Of a stretch of 64,000 nt of DNA, positions 29,491-41,400 are shown one piece after another. Origin of the DNA: Dryas octopetala (lineage: Eukaryota; Streptophyta; Magnoliopsida; Rosales; Rosaceae). The notes beneath the pieces are model-generated. The model was not told the origin of the DNA. It made no database searches and saw only the letters and a list, made by a program, of their open reading frames with translations. The position numbers and the translations under genes are program-made. Positions within the stretch are counted from its first letter, which is position 1. Each line of letters opens with the position of its first letter. Location of the stretch: NCBI GenBank assembly GCA_963921425.1, contig OY992833.1, positions 13,681,738 to 13,745,737 on the forward strand. Direction: 5' to 3'.

Positions 29491-30558
29491 GTGATGAAAT
29501 TATGAGTTAGATTTGATGGTGAAACTATTAAAGTCCTTGTGGTTCCACATAAAGCAAATGTAAACCACATAAATCCTAGGTTGTGGACCAAAGATAGACC
29601 TTGGATTGAGGATATATAGGAGTTCCTAAATTCAGATACTTAAACATTTAATGAATAAATTCAACACTCAAATAAGAAAAATATAAAATTCTTACAGTCA
29701 AAATTCTTATATAAGCAGTACATCACCCATCAACCAAAATTGAAAACATAAAAATCAATATAATAATACAAAAGAACAGAAGTGTGTTGTTTGAATGGGA
29801 ACACTGACTACACATGTTAAGGGTCGGATATTATAAAACTATGGAAAAAACAAACATTCAGGACCACACCACAGTTAAAAAATGTAGATGTGGCAAACAA
29901 TTCCATCCCTTTCCCTCAAAAGACTCGCTGTAACCAAATGCCCAAAAGATTCCAGATGAAAAGGACACAAAAGTCACACTGACAAATACCCTAAACCCAC
30001 CCAAAACATTCACAGCAACCAAATACAATAAACCCACAACCAAATACCATAAACCCACAGTAACCAAATACCATAAACCCACCCAAAAGATTCGCAATAA
30101 CTAAATGCCCAAAAACAAAATGCAATTGCAGTAACCAAATGAAACCTAAGACAATTCCATACTTACTGTAGATGGGATTGTCTCCCTCCGTTCGAAAATC
30201 AAGAATCATGCTTGATAAATGCCGAAAATGGGATTAACCCTCTGATTGGATGCCTCGGATGCCCAAATTCCAGCAAAAGGCGCGAAATTGCTTATCTCCT
30301 CCAAAACCCTCTGATTAACCACGATGAATAACAATTTGCTTAACTCAGATTTAGGCATTCCTGTTGGGAGGAAAAGACCATTATGGGCCTCACATGTTGG
30401 TCACGTGTGGGCATTTGACGGAAGTTAGCCAATATTAGACGGAATGGACTAATTAGGCGCAATTTGAAAAGAAAGTGGATTAAAATGATACAAAAAAAAG
30501 ATCGTGGACTAAGTTGGGAAAAAAGTGAAAATAACTGGACCAACGGTGCAATTTACTC

Positions 30559-30840
30559 TTTAGGCTTTATGGAGTTTAGGCTTTTAGGGTGTAGGGTTTA
30601 GGATATAGGGTATAGGGTATAAGGTTTAGGGTTTAGGGTATAGAGTATATGGTTTAGGGTATATGGTATATGGTAGGGTATATGGTATAGGGTATAGGGT
30701 ATAGGGTTTAGGGTATAGGGTATAGGGTATAGGGTATAGGGTATAGGGTATAGGGTTTAGGGTTTAGGGTTTAGGGTTTAGGGTTTAGGGTATAGGGTTT
30801 AGGGTTTAGGGTTTAGGGTTTAGGGTTTAGGGTTTTATTA
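30559..30840 (+). repeat. Telomere-like TTTAGGG/TATAGGG tract, right part
   Basis: Continuation of the tract at 24050-24661. The last 80 bp (30757-30836) consist almost only of perfect TTTAGGG units, with one TATAGGG. Confidence 0.9.
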
Positions 30841-31179
30841 TCTAAATTGTGTATAAATATATAAATTGGAATAGTAAAATCATAAGAACTTGTTTGTCTG
30901 ATGGTAAGGAGCTGTGGGAGAAAACTTGAGGTGCCAAGTTCGATTCTCCTACATGACACTTTTAACACTAAAATTTTAATAATATATATTTGGTGTAAAC
31001 GGGGCGGGTTCGGGGTCGGGGGAGCCAAAACCATACCCGCCCCGCCCCCGACTCGGGTCCCCGCCTAAATCCCCGAATCCGAACCCGGCCCCATTTATCT
31101 CCCCCATTAGTGTTTTAATCGGATCGGGTCCCCGCGGAGATTCGCCCCCGCGGGGATTTTTGCCATCCCTAATCTGGAT

Positions 31180-31267
31180 TGAGATCGGGAGGGCGCAACA
31201 CTTGCATTTTGTCAGCTTCAGCATTTGGCTATTTAGTTTAGATTATTTCTTTGAGCTGGTGGTGCAT
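31180..31267. other. Short spacer between the hAT element and the solo LTR
   Basis: No feature seen. Confidence 0.5.
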
Positions 31268-31272
31268 GGTGT

Positions 31273-31848
31273 TGTTGTGTTTGGCTCGCCGGAATATTTT
31301 TGGAAATTGATTAAAATAGGAAAGTAGCTGTTTTAGATAATTCCTAGTTGAGTACAGTTTTCTTAGGAATGCTAAAAAGCTTGCGCAAGGTCTTCCTAGT
31401 TAAGGAAGGAAGTTCTAAGTTTTCCTAAGTGTACAAGGTTAGAATTAGTAATTAGGCCTATTACCTAATTCTACTAGGAAAAGGATTTCCCAGCTGTAAC
31501 CTATTGTATACCGTAGCCTATAAGCTTATAAATAGGCTGCTGCAAGGCTAGAAAAAGCTCATAGAGCACTAGAAACAAGGAGAGAGATTTCATGATCAGG
31601 GGGAGAGAAGAAGTGGCTGCGGGTTGGGTTAGTTCTAGGGTTATTTCAACACACTCTTGTAACTCTTTTCTAATCATAGTGCAGCTGTGATTCTCAAAGG
31701 ATCACACGGGGACGTAGGCAAAGTTAGCCGAACCTCGAGAACAAATCTTGGTGTTCTTTGTGTTTACTTTTGCTGCTATATATTGTGTGCTAATTATTCT
31801 AACTCTAGAATACATCTAAGACAAGGCTGGAAGGTGTTTTTCACTACA
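31273..31848 (+). mobile_element. Solo LTR, Copia type
   Basis: A 576-bp LTR with TGTTGTG...CACTACA ends and a perfect 5-bp target duplication GGTGT (31268-31272 and 31849-31853). A TATAAATAGG promoter box lies near 31527, and the end part (ACGTAGGCAAAGTTAGCCGAA) is of the kind seen in plant Ty1/Copia LTRs. No internal region or second LTR is present, so it is a solo LTR, a fossil left by recombination. The intact duplication suggests moderate age. Confidence 0.88.
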
Positions 31849-31853
31849 GGTGT

Positions 31854-32600
31854 TTCATCTGTCTCCTCGTTGGTGGTCTTGTTTAGTAGTTACCCATGTA
31901 TCCAATTTGTTGCACCACTATGTTAATGGTTGAATCACTCTGGCATGAGGATGAGTTGGTTATCATTGTTTTGTATATGTGAACATCATCTTTATTCTGT
32001 GTTCCTTAGAATGATATGTATTAAACTCATAAGCCTAAAAAAGTTGGTTTATTTTATTTTATAAAGTAATTGAGGTTATTCCCAAATATTTTATGCCGTA
32101 ATAGATTGAGAGGATTGAACCTCAACTCACCCTCAAATGAGATTTCTAGGTAATGAAGGTGTGGGGAAGTTTTTTGAATAACCTTCATGATCATGGAGAC
32201 TTCCATGATCGGTTCACTTATTTAAACTAACCTACTTGATCAAACTTAGAGCTAGGACACAAATGGGCCCTGCTCAGCTTAAGTTACGCTCATGCCACCC
32301 CTTGGGTTAGTAGAGGTCCTAATGGGAGTAACCGACTCTTTAGATGAAAATGTGCGCATTAGGCCCAAGCATGAAGCCTTGGGCCCACTTTTGCTTGCAA
32401 CCTGGCAGAAGCCGCACATTCATTTGGCCGAACTGAGGTTTGACTTACCTTACCCGAGCGTAAGTAGGGGAACTTTTGTTCCACGAGTTTGTAAAGGACA
32501 CATGACCTTCTCATATTACAAGAGAAAATTCAGTTCTCATAAAATACATTAAAGAATTATTAATAGTTTAATGTGAAAAGATCATACTCCTTTTATTATT
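31854..32600. other. Intergenic stretch, nothing recognisable
   Basis: Probably old transposon sequence (GC-rich patch 32230-32510), but no frame or ends can be assigned. Confidence 0.4.
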
Positions 32601-32607
32601 TTAAATA

Positions 32608-33148
32608 GGCTTTGTTGTAGAAATACCATCCAGACTATGAGGCCTGTGTGCAAACACTATCCAATTCTTCATATTTACCATAAAATCTTTCAAAATGGAG
32701 CTAATGTGGCACGTACTACCGTTTAATTTTATGTTAAATCATAATTTTTTTTTCTCAAACTTCCAATTTTATCCATTAGTAAAATTTTACAAAAATTAAA
32801 TAACTTTTTTATGTAAATCTAATTAAAAAGAAAACTTAAAAATACCAAAAATAAAAAATAAAAACAGGTACCCAGTCAAACACCCACCCAACCACCAGCC
32901 TCTCTCTCTCTCTCTCTCTCTCTCCCTCCCTCTTCCCCTCTCTCCTTCTCTTTCCACCAATTGCAAGCCCAGCCACTCTCGCTCCCAATCCTAACTACTC
33001 GCGGATTGGGTCATCAAATCCGCCCAAGAATCTGAGTCTTCGAAGCAGGACTACGTCGACCTCGCCAGCCCTAGAGTTAGCCACTCTGATATGGGTAAAG
33101 AGAATGAGAAAAATGAGAGAGGTAAAGAAAGAAAGAGGGAATGAGAGG

Positions 33149-33194
<46 letters not shown>

Positions 33195-33740
33195 AGGAAG
33201 GGTGACGTCTGGGTGGGTGGAGTGGGGTAGTTGGGTCGGAAAGAGGTGTCGCCGAGGGTGGGGGGCTGGGTGGGTGGGGGGATATGGTATTTTCCTAAAT
33301 TTTAATTTTTTTTGCCAAAAAAAAAATTATTTTCTTATTTTATTAAATCCTATCTCTCTCTCTCTCTCTTTTCTTTTTCCATGGATGTAATCATGTAGGG
33401 AGCTGGTTTTTTTTTTTCCTTTTTTCCAATTTTTCATTTTAATCTTGTTTCTATTTTCTTAGTTAATTTAACATTAAACTTTTTATTTTTATAAGAAAAG
33501 AATTAGTGGGTCAAGTGACCAAATTAAGTGGGTCTATTTAGAACTATCCTCTTAAAAATTTTAAAATGCTATACTATATGAATTGATGAAAATATCTTTG
33601 GAGTTAAGAGAAAATTTGACTGGACTGGACGATAGGTGTCATATTGTCACATTTATATAAGTAAAGGTGGTTAGTTGTTAAAAAAACAAAATTAGGTGGT
33701 AAATGTGCACACCCCCAATAATATGGGTGGTATTAGTGCC
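32608..33740. mobile_element. Non-autonomous TIR element, GGCTTT family, large member
   Basis: The left end (GAAATACCATCCAGACTATG then GTGTGCAAAC) is mirrored at the right by GTGCACACCC and ATGGGTGGTATT. The same arrangement defines the smaller element at 57412-57910. The interior has a CT-rich run (32898-32950), GC-richer sequence and a (GA)n tract (33150-33192), resembling captured gene leader sequence. Exact ends are uncertain by a few bases. Confidence 0.6.
33150..33192. repeat. (GA)n microsatellite
   Basis: GA run of about 42 bp inside the TIR element. Confidence 0.95.
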
Positions 33741-33804
33741 AAAAAAAAAAAAAAACCTCATGAAAACGAACCAATGACAATCGAACAAAATACGAAAACA
33801 GAAG

Positions 33805-35953
33805 TAGGGGTGGGTATTTTAACCGTGCACCGCCAAAACCGGCCGAACCACACTGCCAAAAAACCGTAAAAAACTACGTTGACTAAAAAAAGTCAACACC
33901 GCCAAAAAAATCGAACCGCACCGGTTCTCTCCGGTTTCGGTTCCACACCTCATTTAACCGCACCGCATAATTGCAAAAAAATAGATATTTTTATATTTTT
34001 ATACATATAAATACCATTTTATATATTTTTTATACATATTTATACTATTTTTATATACTTTTTATACATTTTTTGTACATATTTTTATACACTTTAGACC
34101 CTAAACCCTAATAAAATATTAAAATTAATATTAACCTAGCTATATTTTAGGGTTTAGACCCTAAAATATATTTTATATAACCCTATACCTATTTTCTAGA
34201 TATATAATATAATAATAAATTAATAATGTTTTAGTATATAATTTTAGTTATACCCATTACCCTATATAATAAAATTAATATATTCTTTATATTCTATATA
34301 AAAAAAATAGTATATTATTTATAGTTTATACTCTATATACTAAATTTTTTAATTGTTTATAGTTCTAGGGTATAATATATAGTTTTATACTATATAAGTG
34401 TGTAGGGTATATGCCATATAAGGTATATGATTTAAAATTTATGGTATAAGGTTTAGGATATGGTATAGGTCCTATAGGATATTAGGGTTTCTGGTATAAG
34501 GATTTAAAACTTATGTTATAGGGTTTGGTTGCAACTCATCTCTCATTCTCTAAACCCTAAACCATAAGGTTTAAAATTTTATATATTCTATATACTCTAT
34601 ATAGTCTAGTTACATAAACTAGTTTGCTCAACCAAACCCCAAACCCTAAACCAAATCCAATTGCTCAAACCCCAAAACATATGTTTTATATAAATTATAA
34701 AGAGAGCCCCCCTTTAACTAAGGTGTATGCTCACCTCCCATCTAAAATACTGCCAAGTGTTAAAAAACTAACATGAGTTAACCCATAAATATTTTATTTT
34801 TATTTTTTCCTTTTTTTCCCCCAAAAACCCGGTTCTCCCTTTGTTTTTTTTTTCTTCTCCTCTTTTCTCTCCATCACCCACTAGATACTGGGAAAAACTC
34901 TTGATCCGCACAAGTGGCAACAGATTGTATGCGACAACACACAACAAAGATTAAAGCAACAATTGCCATTGATCTTCTGCACCCACCCTCCTCCCACCAT
35001 ACATGCATGTTCTTTTTTGAACACCTGCAACCATGAGTTAACCCAGAACATCTAGATGCCCACCATTTTTCTTTATCAATTAAATTTTTGGGGTGGGTTG
35101 TCTGCACATATTCATGGGTATTTGATGTTTGATTTGGATGGCATCAATAACAACACCTTTCTGTCATTTATTCTTTCTTTTAAATATAGACCTTATAAAA
35201 AATGGACCAGCTGACATAATATAAGGGACAAGTGCAAAGAAAACCAAAGCAAAAGGGTTGAAAAGAAAATGCCATGGGCTTCTAAATGTCTGGATGTGTG
35301 CAGCTTTTGCGCTAGGGAGAGAAAGCAGAGGAGAGAAAGAGGCTGCAGGAGGGAGAGGAGAGGGAGAGGGAGAGGGTAGTTGACTAGTTGTAGGTGGTCG
35401 GCGCCGGTGAGCTGGGCTGGGGATGGAGATGCCGAGAGAGAGAAGCACGGGAGATAGAGAGAAAGGATAAGAAAAAAGAAAAAAAAAAAAAAGGAGAAAG
35501 GGGGGAACCGGGTTTTGGGGAAAAAAATAAACAAGAAATAATAAAATGGTTAGCTTTTTAACTCATGGTTAGTTTTTCAAACACATTTCAGTATTTTAGA
35601 TGGGAGGTGAGCATATACCTTAGTTAAAGGGGGTGAGCAAAAATGCTCTCAATTATAAAAACATTAAAATATATGTAAATGTAATAAAAAGAAGAAACCC
35701 CCAACGTGGCCAAACCCCAAAACATATGTTTTATATAAATTATAAAACATTAAAAAAGTTAAAACATATGTAAATGTCATAAAATGAACAAAACTGCAGT
35801 AAAGAACTGCACCGCAAATAGTCTGATTTGGTTTGGTTTTTTTTACTCCTTTTCAAAATTTTAAACACCAAACTGCACCACGTATGAATGTCTGGCACAA
35901 TGCCCGATTTTGGAGGAGAACGGGACCAAACTGCACCGCGCTGCCTACCCCTA
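33805..35953. mobile_element. Non-autonomous hAT element hosting a nested MULE-type MITE
   Basis: Ends TAGGGGTGGGTA and the complement of TAGGGGTAGGCA, flanked by 8-bp duplications AACAGAAG and AACATTAG (6 of 8 match), so hAT-like and old. The sub-terminal part is AACCGCACCG-rich, and the interior is AT-rich with scattered CCCTAAA words. A 948-bp MULE-type element sits inside. No transposase. Confidence 0.75.
34702..35649. mobile_element. Non-autonomous Mutator-like element, 948 bp
   Basis: Ends GAGAGCCCCCC and GCTCTC, with long terminal repeats (ACTAAGGTGTATGCTCACC against its complement near 35610) and a perfect 9-bp target duplication AATTATAAA (34693-34701 and 35650-35658). The interior contains non-repetitive sequence (34880-35150) and a GA-rich tract (35310-35500), possibly captured host DNA, but no frame matches a protein I know. 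Confidence 0.88.
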
Positions 35954-35961
35954 AACATTAG

Positions 35962-36211
35962 TAGAACAAGCAACAAGTGGAGAGAGCCAACCACTATCCC
36001 AATGGACCCAATCCAACTTCAGTCGATCGACTGAAAATCAGCCGAAAGGCGAAAGCACTAAGCAGCGCCTGATTTATGGGCCCCACCATGAAAACTTAAA
36101 AAATAAAAAACCAAAATCTCACTCACCAGTCGCCACCATGTCACATCACTCTAATTTCCGCGCCAAACAAACACACTCTCTCTCTTGAATTTCTGGTTGT
36201 TTCTCGAGAAA
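35962..36211 (+). other. Promoter and leader region of the dehydrogenase-reticulon gene
   Basis: CT-rich leader (CTCTCTCTCT just before the ATG at 36212) and a CGCGCCAAAC motif. No clear TATA box. Confidence 0.4.
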
Positions 36212-38406
36212 ATGGCGCTGGACGATCGGTTGGCGGAACTGAACCCTAAGCCGAGAACGTGCGTTGTATTAGGTGGCCGAAGCTTCCTGGGGAGATCGCT
36301 CGTCCTCAGACTCTTGAAACTCGGCAAATGGATCGTCCGAGTCGCCGATTCGACTCAGTCCCTCCATCTCGATCCCTACGAGCGCGACTCGCTCCTCGGC
36401 CAAGCTCTCTCCTCTGGCCGCGCCTCCTTTCACGGCGTCGATGTTCACGACAAGTCTCAGATCATCACTGGTGAAATATTGTCAGAATTTAATTTATGCA
36501 TATATTTTCTTTTGTATCTGTGTTTGGTTGCTGTCTGAGAAAATGCGAGAAAATTTTGGAGGAAAGAGGAAGGCTTAAGACTGAGACTGTTGCTAGTGCG
36601 TGATTGATTGACTGACTGATTCTTTCTTTCTTTTTCTTTTTTAGTCATTCAAAATATTGTTGTGTTTTCTTGGTTCGTGTGTGTGTGTGTTGGTTATTGA
36701 AATCCGGGATTTTTTTTTTTCTTTCAAGCTGGAAAAAATATTGATGCAACTGTTTGCGTGAATTTTAAATATTAGGTTTTGAGTTTTCAATTCTTTTTTA
36801 GTAATTCATTAGATTTTTGCCGAGGAAGTGCAAAAAAGAATAAAAGTTGAACACAATTAGAATTATTAGGAATTTTCAAGATTGAAAATTATTTATCGGT
36901 TGAATTTTTTGATAGGAAAAATAAGTATTAATTGGATTAAGAGACTATAACCATGAGGGAGAAGAGAAAAAACCTCTCGAGAATTCTTGGTAACCAAACT
37001 GAAGCAATGGAAAACGAAACCTAAACTGAATGTACACATGTTTTATTGATAAAAACTTCTGATTGAATCTCAACTAAGTTTAGCTTAGGTAGTGTTTGGT
37101 TGCTAGAATGAACATTAGAATGGAATGAAACTAATCCAAATAAGAATGGAACATGGAGAGAGTTAGAGGATAAAGTAGGGAGAATTGAAAATCGGTAAGG
37201 TATTTTGGGTACTATGTGCACCATTTTTTGCTCATGACAAAGAGTTCCTTTAACATTCTCATCTTACCCTTACCTATTTTCAAATTTTTTAATAAAATTT
37301 CTTTTGTACTTTAAAAGTTACAGAAAAAAAAAAAAAAAAACCCTAAACCAGCTAGTGACCAAATGAGGCATGCACATTGCCCACCTTGGTCATGGAATAG
37401 GGGATAAGGGGAGGAAGGGAGAGTGAAAAAAAAACTACTAGTTTTTTCAATTTGATAAATAAAGGTAAAATTATGAAATTTGATGCGTGTGATTAGATGA
37501 TGGGTGTGAGCAGTGTGATACGGGCAGTTTTACTTGATAGCACCTGTCTTTAACTAGTTGCATTGTTGCCACTTTTAGGAATTTTCTGTTCATTCTGATA
37601 TTATCAAAACTCAAGTTCAGAAATTAACAGTGCATATTATGGCATACTTCTTCTACAGCTATTGAAGGTTCGTCTGTAGTGTTCTATCTGGATGGGGTTG
37701 ATTTACGCACAGATGATTTTTACCACTGCTACATGATTGTTGTTGAAGGTACATCCCTCTTGGTGAAGAAACAAACCAGATTATTTGGTCATGCACATTT
37801 TGGAGGAAGTAATGATTACTTGCATCTCAAATTCTCATTTAGGTGCAAAAAATGTCATCAGTGCTTGTCGAGAGTGCAAAGTTAGACGGCTAATATACAA
37901 CAGTTCTGCAGATGTAGTTTTTGATGGCTCACATGATATTAATAATGGAGATGAATCCTTAACGTACCCTTGGAAAGTATGTCACTGCCAAGGGGCTCCT
38001 TCTTCATGTGTCTAGTGGAGCACTATCCGTTTTTTCTATTCTGACCAACTTTCTTTCTTGGTTTTGTGATGCTTGATATACAGTTTGATGATATATTGAG
38101 TGACCTCAAGGCTCAAGCAGAAGCACTTGTCTTGTTGTCTAATGACATTGATGGCCTTTTAACATGTGCACTTCGTCCTAGCAATGTATTTGGACCTGGA
38201 GACACACACCTTGTGCCAATTTTAGTGAATTTGGCGAAATCTGGCTGGACAAAGGTTTTCTAACTATTTGGTCATTTCATCCTATATATCATTTTACATG
38301 CACTTTGTTAACTTTGTAACTTTGTAACTTTATTTAATATATCAAACATAATTGATGTTTTTATATCACCAATTATGAATATAATCTGAAATGTATAATA
38401 AATACC

Positions 38407-38453
<47 letters not shown>

Positions 38454-41400
38454 TCTTATATTTCACAGTCCAGATTTTAAAATTTTTATTGGCTACCGTT
38501 TGTTTTCCTTCTCTGGCATCCCTATCCTTTCCACAACCCAAAATAGGGATAATTTCTGGATATGCTGCAGATGATTTTTTGTTCATCATGTGGTTTATTA
38601 CTTTATCCTTCCATGTTCAGATGTTATTTCACAGTCTTGAGATTCTACGCACATGAAAAATAATCTCAGTCTTTCTAAAGTAACAGAGATTCTCATTTCA
38701 GTTTATTATAGGGAGTGGTGAAAACATGTCCGATTTCACTTATGCTGAGAATGTTACTCATGCTCATATCTGTGCAGAAGAAGCTCTAGATATTCGGACA
38801 GGCTCTGTGGCCGGAAAGGTACTTACACATTTTAAACTGTCTTGGGTATTTAGAGCATTTTATATTTCTGTTTCTACCAGGTCCATGGATAAGGAAGTAT
38901 TCCCTTGTGACTAATTTGTAGGCTTTTTTCATCACAAATCTTGAGCCTGTGAATTTTTGGGAATTTGTGACACTCATCTTGGAAGGCTTGGGATATCAAA
39001 GGTAAAGCAATCATTCTGATATTCTTATACAGTAGACTTGATATTCTTTGGTTGATATGCTATCGCATTAGCAGCAGCATATACATATATTTGATTGCAT
39101 TATGCTGCTCTTTCACTGATATGCTCCATGTATAAGATATATAAGGATTACTACTTGCTAAATTCCACTATTTCAGTAGTAACTGTAAGGCAAGTTCCAA
39201 GCAAAAGAAGAATATAACCCCACCCTGGGGAGTGGAGAGAAAAAGAATCTATAATTTCTTAGTAGAGTTAAGCGGATGAGTTTCTATCCAAGGACTGAAA
39301 ATTTGATATTATCGCCAAAATATCATTGATAATTTTGCTTATTACATGCGACAATATATTGACAGCTTAGTGCCAGTTTATCGTGCATTTTTCGTTTTTT
39401 CTCATTGAAATTTTGATTTTTTCATTGAAATTACGAAATTATCGCAGCTTATTGATGTGTTTTAAAATTTCTAGCAAGCTTAACAATTTATTTAAGTATA
39501 GATTTATAAGAACGAGGTTGAACCCACAGGGAATGCCAAGAAAATTGTGAAAAAACTAATCTAAGCCTAAATTAATTTATCTAACCTAGTTGAACAAACT
39601 TGATGCTTTGAGAAAATTAAACTAAGCTTGCAAATAATAAACAAGAAAATAAAATAGAGATTCAAGTAATAACAAAAAACCTGAGGCATTGGATCCCTCC
39701 ACCATTAAATGGATAGTTCTCTTATTATTTATTTATTAATTCTCTAAATAGGAGCATCTAGAAATTTACTACTTTATCAAGATTAATCATTAATGCATAC
39801 AAAAATATTCAAAGGTGAATTCTTATTTGCTTAAAAGTATAAAGCCCATCATATCTATCCAAAATATATGAAAGACATAAGATCAAAGGAATTTATAACC
39901 AAGAACTACAACTCCAAGCATTAACCAATGAATTAAAATTCCTAACTACCAAGAATACATGATATTAATGGTGAAAAGATATAAAATTTCATTATCATGT
40001 GAAGCATGAATCATAAACATTAAAATTATAATCATGGGAATTAATAAGAAAATAATAGATAATTATTTCATCAATAGGGTTTCCTCCTTAATTAATTGAG
40101 GAGTTTAGACACATCTTTTTAATTCTTAGGAAACAAAAGATATAAAGCATTAAAATTAAAGAATGAAACTACTGCTGCAAGACTGGGCCTCTCATGGTTA
40201 ATGGCTGTGTATGTTGTGCCTCATTCGTGCTGATTGTTTCTCTTTATATAGAGCCCTCACTCTAGCCCTTGCCGCCTCATGGAGTCCCATACTCTGTAGG
40301 AATTCTTGGTTCACTAGGTGAAGTAATGAACATATTAGGAAACAAGAGAAGTCGTTCTCACATCAGGAAAATTTGCTAGGTAATGTGATCTTCATAACAA
40401 AAGCTTGTGGACCCAGTCTTGTTTCCTTTTGACTTCTTTCCAAAAGATGCTGACCAATGACAATCAAGAACCATCAATTTCTCTTCTTTCTTCATTTATT
40501 CCCATGTTGTGAGCTTGCTTTCCGTACAATGTAGAACTCAAGTTTTGCACTTTAAAGCATTCCTTTTATGGTCCACAACCCGTCGTCGCCTAAAGATTCA
40601 AATTAGTCTTTTAAAGCTAAGTAACAGAGTGAATCTTTATTTTCAAACATTTTATTTGAGAAGAGAAATAAAACACATGAATTAAATTCTCAAGCCAAAC
40701 AAAAAAGACCATGTAAAATATGTTTTATGGATAATATAAATGATATAAAATATGCTCATCACTTATTTTGAAATTCTCGTGATCTTTCAAACTTTCAGTG
40801 CGTCAATGGCATCATAAGTTGAGAAAAAAATTCTAAAGCGATCCCGCTAGAACTGAACCCTTATGGGCCATATTAATTACAAAGCTAAAGAATGACGCTC
40901 AACCAACTACACTAACAACAAGATGTAACCCTTGTTTTGGTATTTTATTCAACAACACAAAATGACTTGATCAATTTTTTCTATTACTCTCTTTCATGAA
41001 AGACCTCATCTAATTATTGCAAATTTAGCCAATATTCTACCTACACTACAAATACTAACATGAACAAGTACAACCAATCCCAAATCCATACTGTTGGCGT
41101 TTAATAATCACAGGCAAAAAAATTATAAGAGGTAATATTTGATACTATTCTTCACATTAAACCATCTCCTGTATACATAGAGATAATGAAGATAGTGCAA
41201 ATTTTGAACATCTAAAAACGAAAAGATATTTTTGTGCTTGTATAATTCACCATACAAAGTATGAAGTGTAAAAATTTTTATTAAATCATTCTAATGAAGG
41301 TTGGAAGTATATTCAATCAACTTTCATTGAGTACTAAACAATTTCTGAGTAAGAATGTATGCCAGCACACACTGTATTTGCTCTAAACCATACAACCTAC

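Larger units (their letters stand above)
24662..30558. mobile_element. Mutator-like element (MULE), apparently complete
   Basis: Element of 5897 bp. Terminal inverted repeats of about 190 bp begin GAGTAAATTGCACCGTTGG and end in its complement. By eye they differ at about one position over the first 180 bp. A perfect 9-bp target duplication TTTAGGCTT lies at 24653-24661 and 30559-30567, as expected for Mutator. It carries two genes that converge tail to tail: a GRF zinc-finger protein on the plus strand and the transposase on the minus strand. Identical ends and open genes point to a recent insertion and possible autonomy; mobility itself cannot be judged from one copy. Confidence 0.95.
23442..31171. 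mobile_element. Non-autonomous hAT element containing a nested MULE
   Basis: Ends TAGGGATGGCAACGGGGC and GGGGATTTTTGCCATCCCTA, with a perfect 8-bp target duplication ATCTGGAT (23434-23441 and 31172-31179). Sub-terminal regions are very GC-rich CCCCGCCCC/GGGGCGGGG arrays that can pair across the element. Inside are a purine-rich GCGAGAGAG tract (23630-24010) and long TTTAGGG/TATAGGG tracts. Without the nested MULE the element is about 1.8 kb and has no transposase. The frames at 23410-24036 are by-products of the GCGA repeats. Confidence 0.9.

Noticed and set aside
30890-30965. tRNA or SINE gene
   Set aside because: AAGTTCGATTCTCC resembles a pol III B box, but no cloverleaf or convincing A box could be drawn.
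39380-40800. Gene inside intron 6 of the dehydrogenase gene
   Set aside because: AT-rich, stops in every frame, no domain; probably transposon-derived intron filling, but no ends could be defined.
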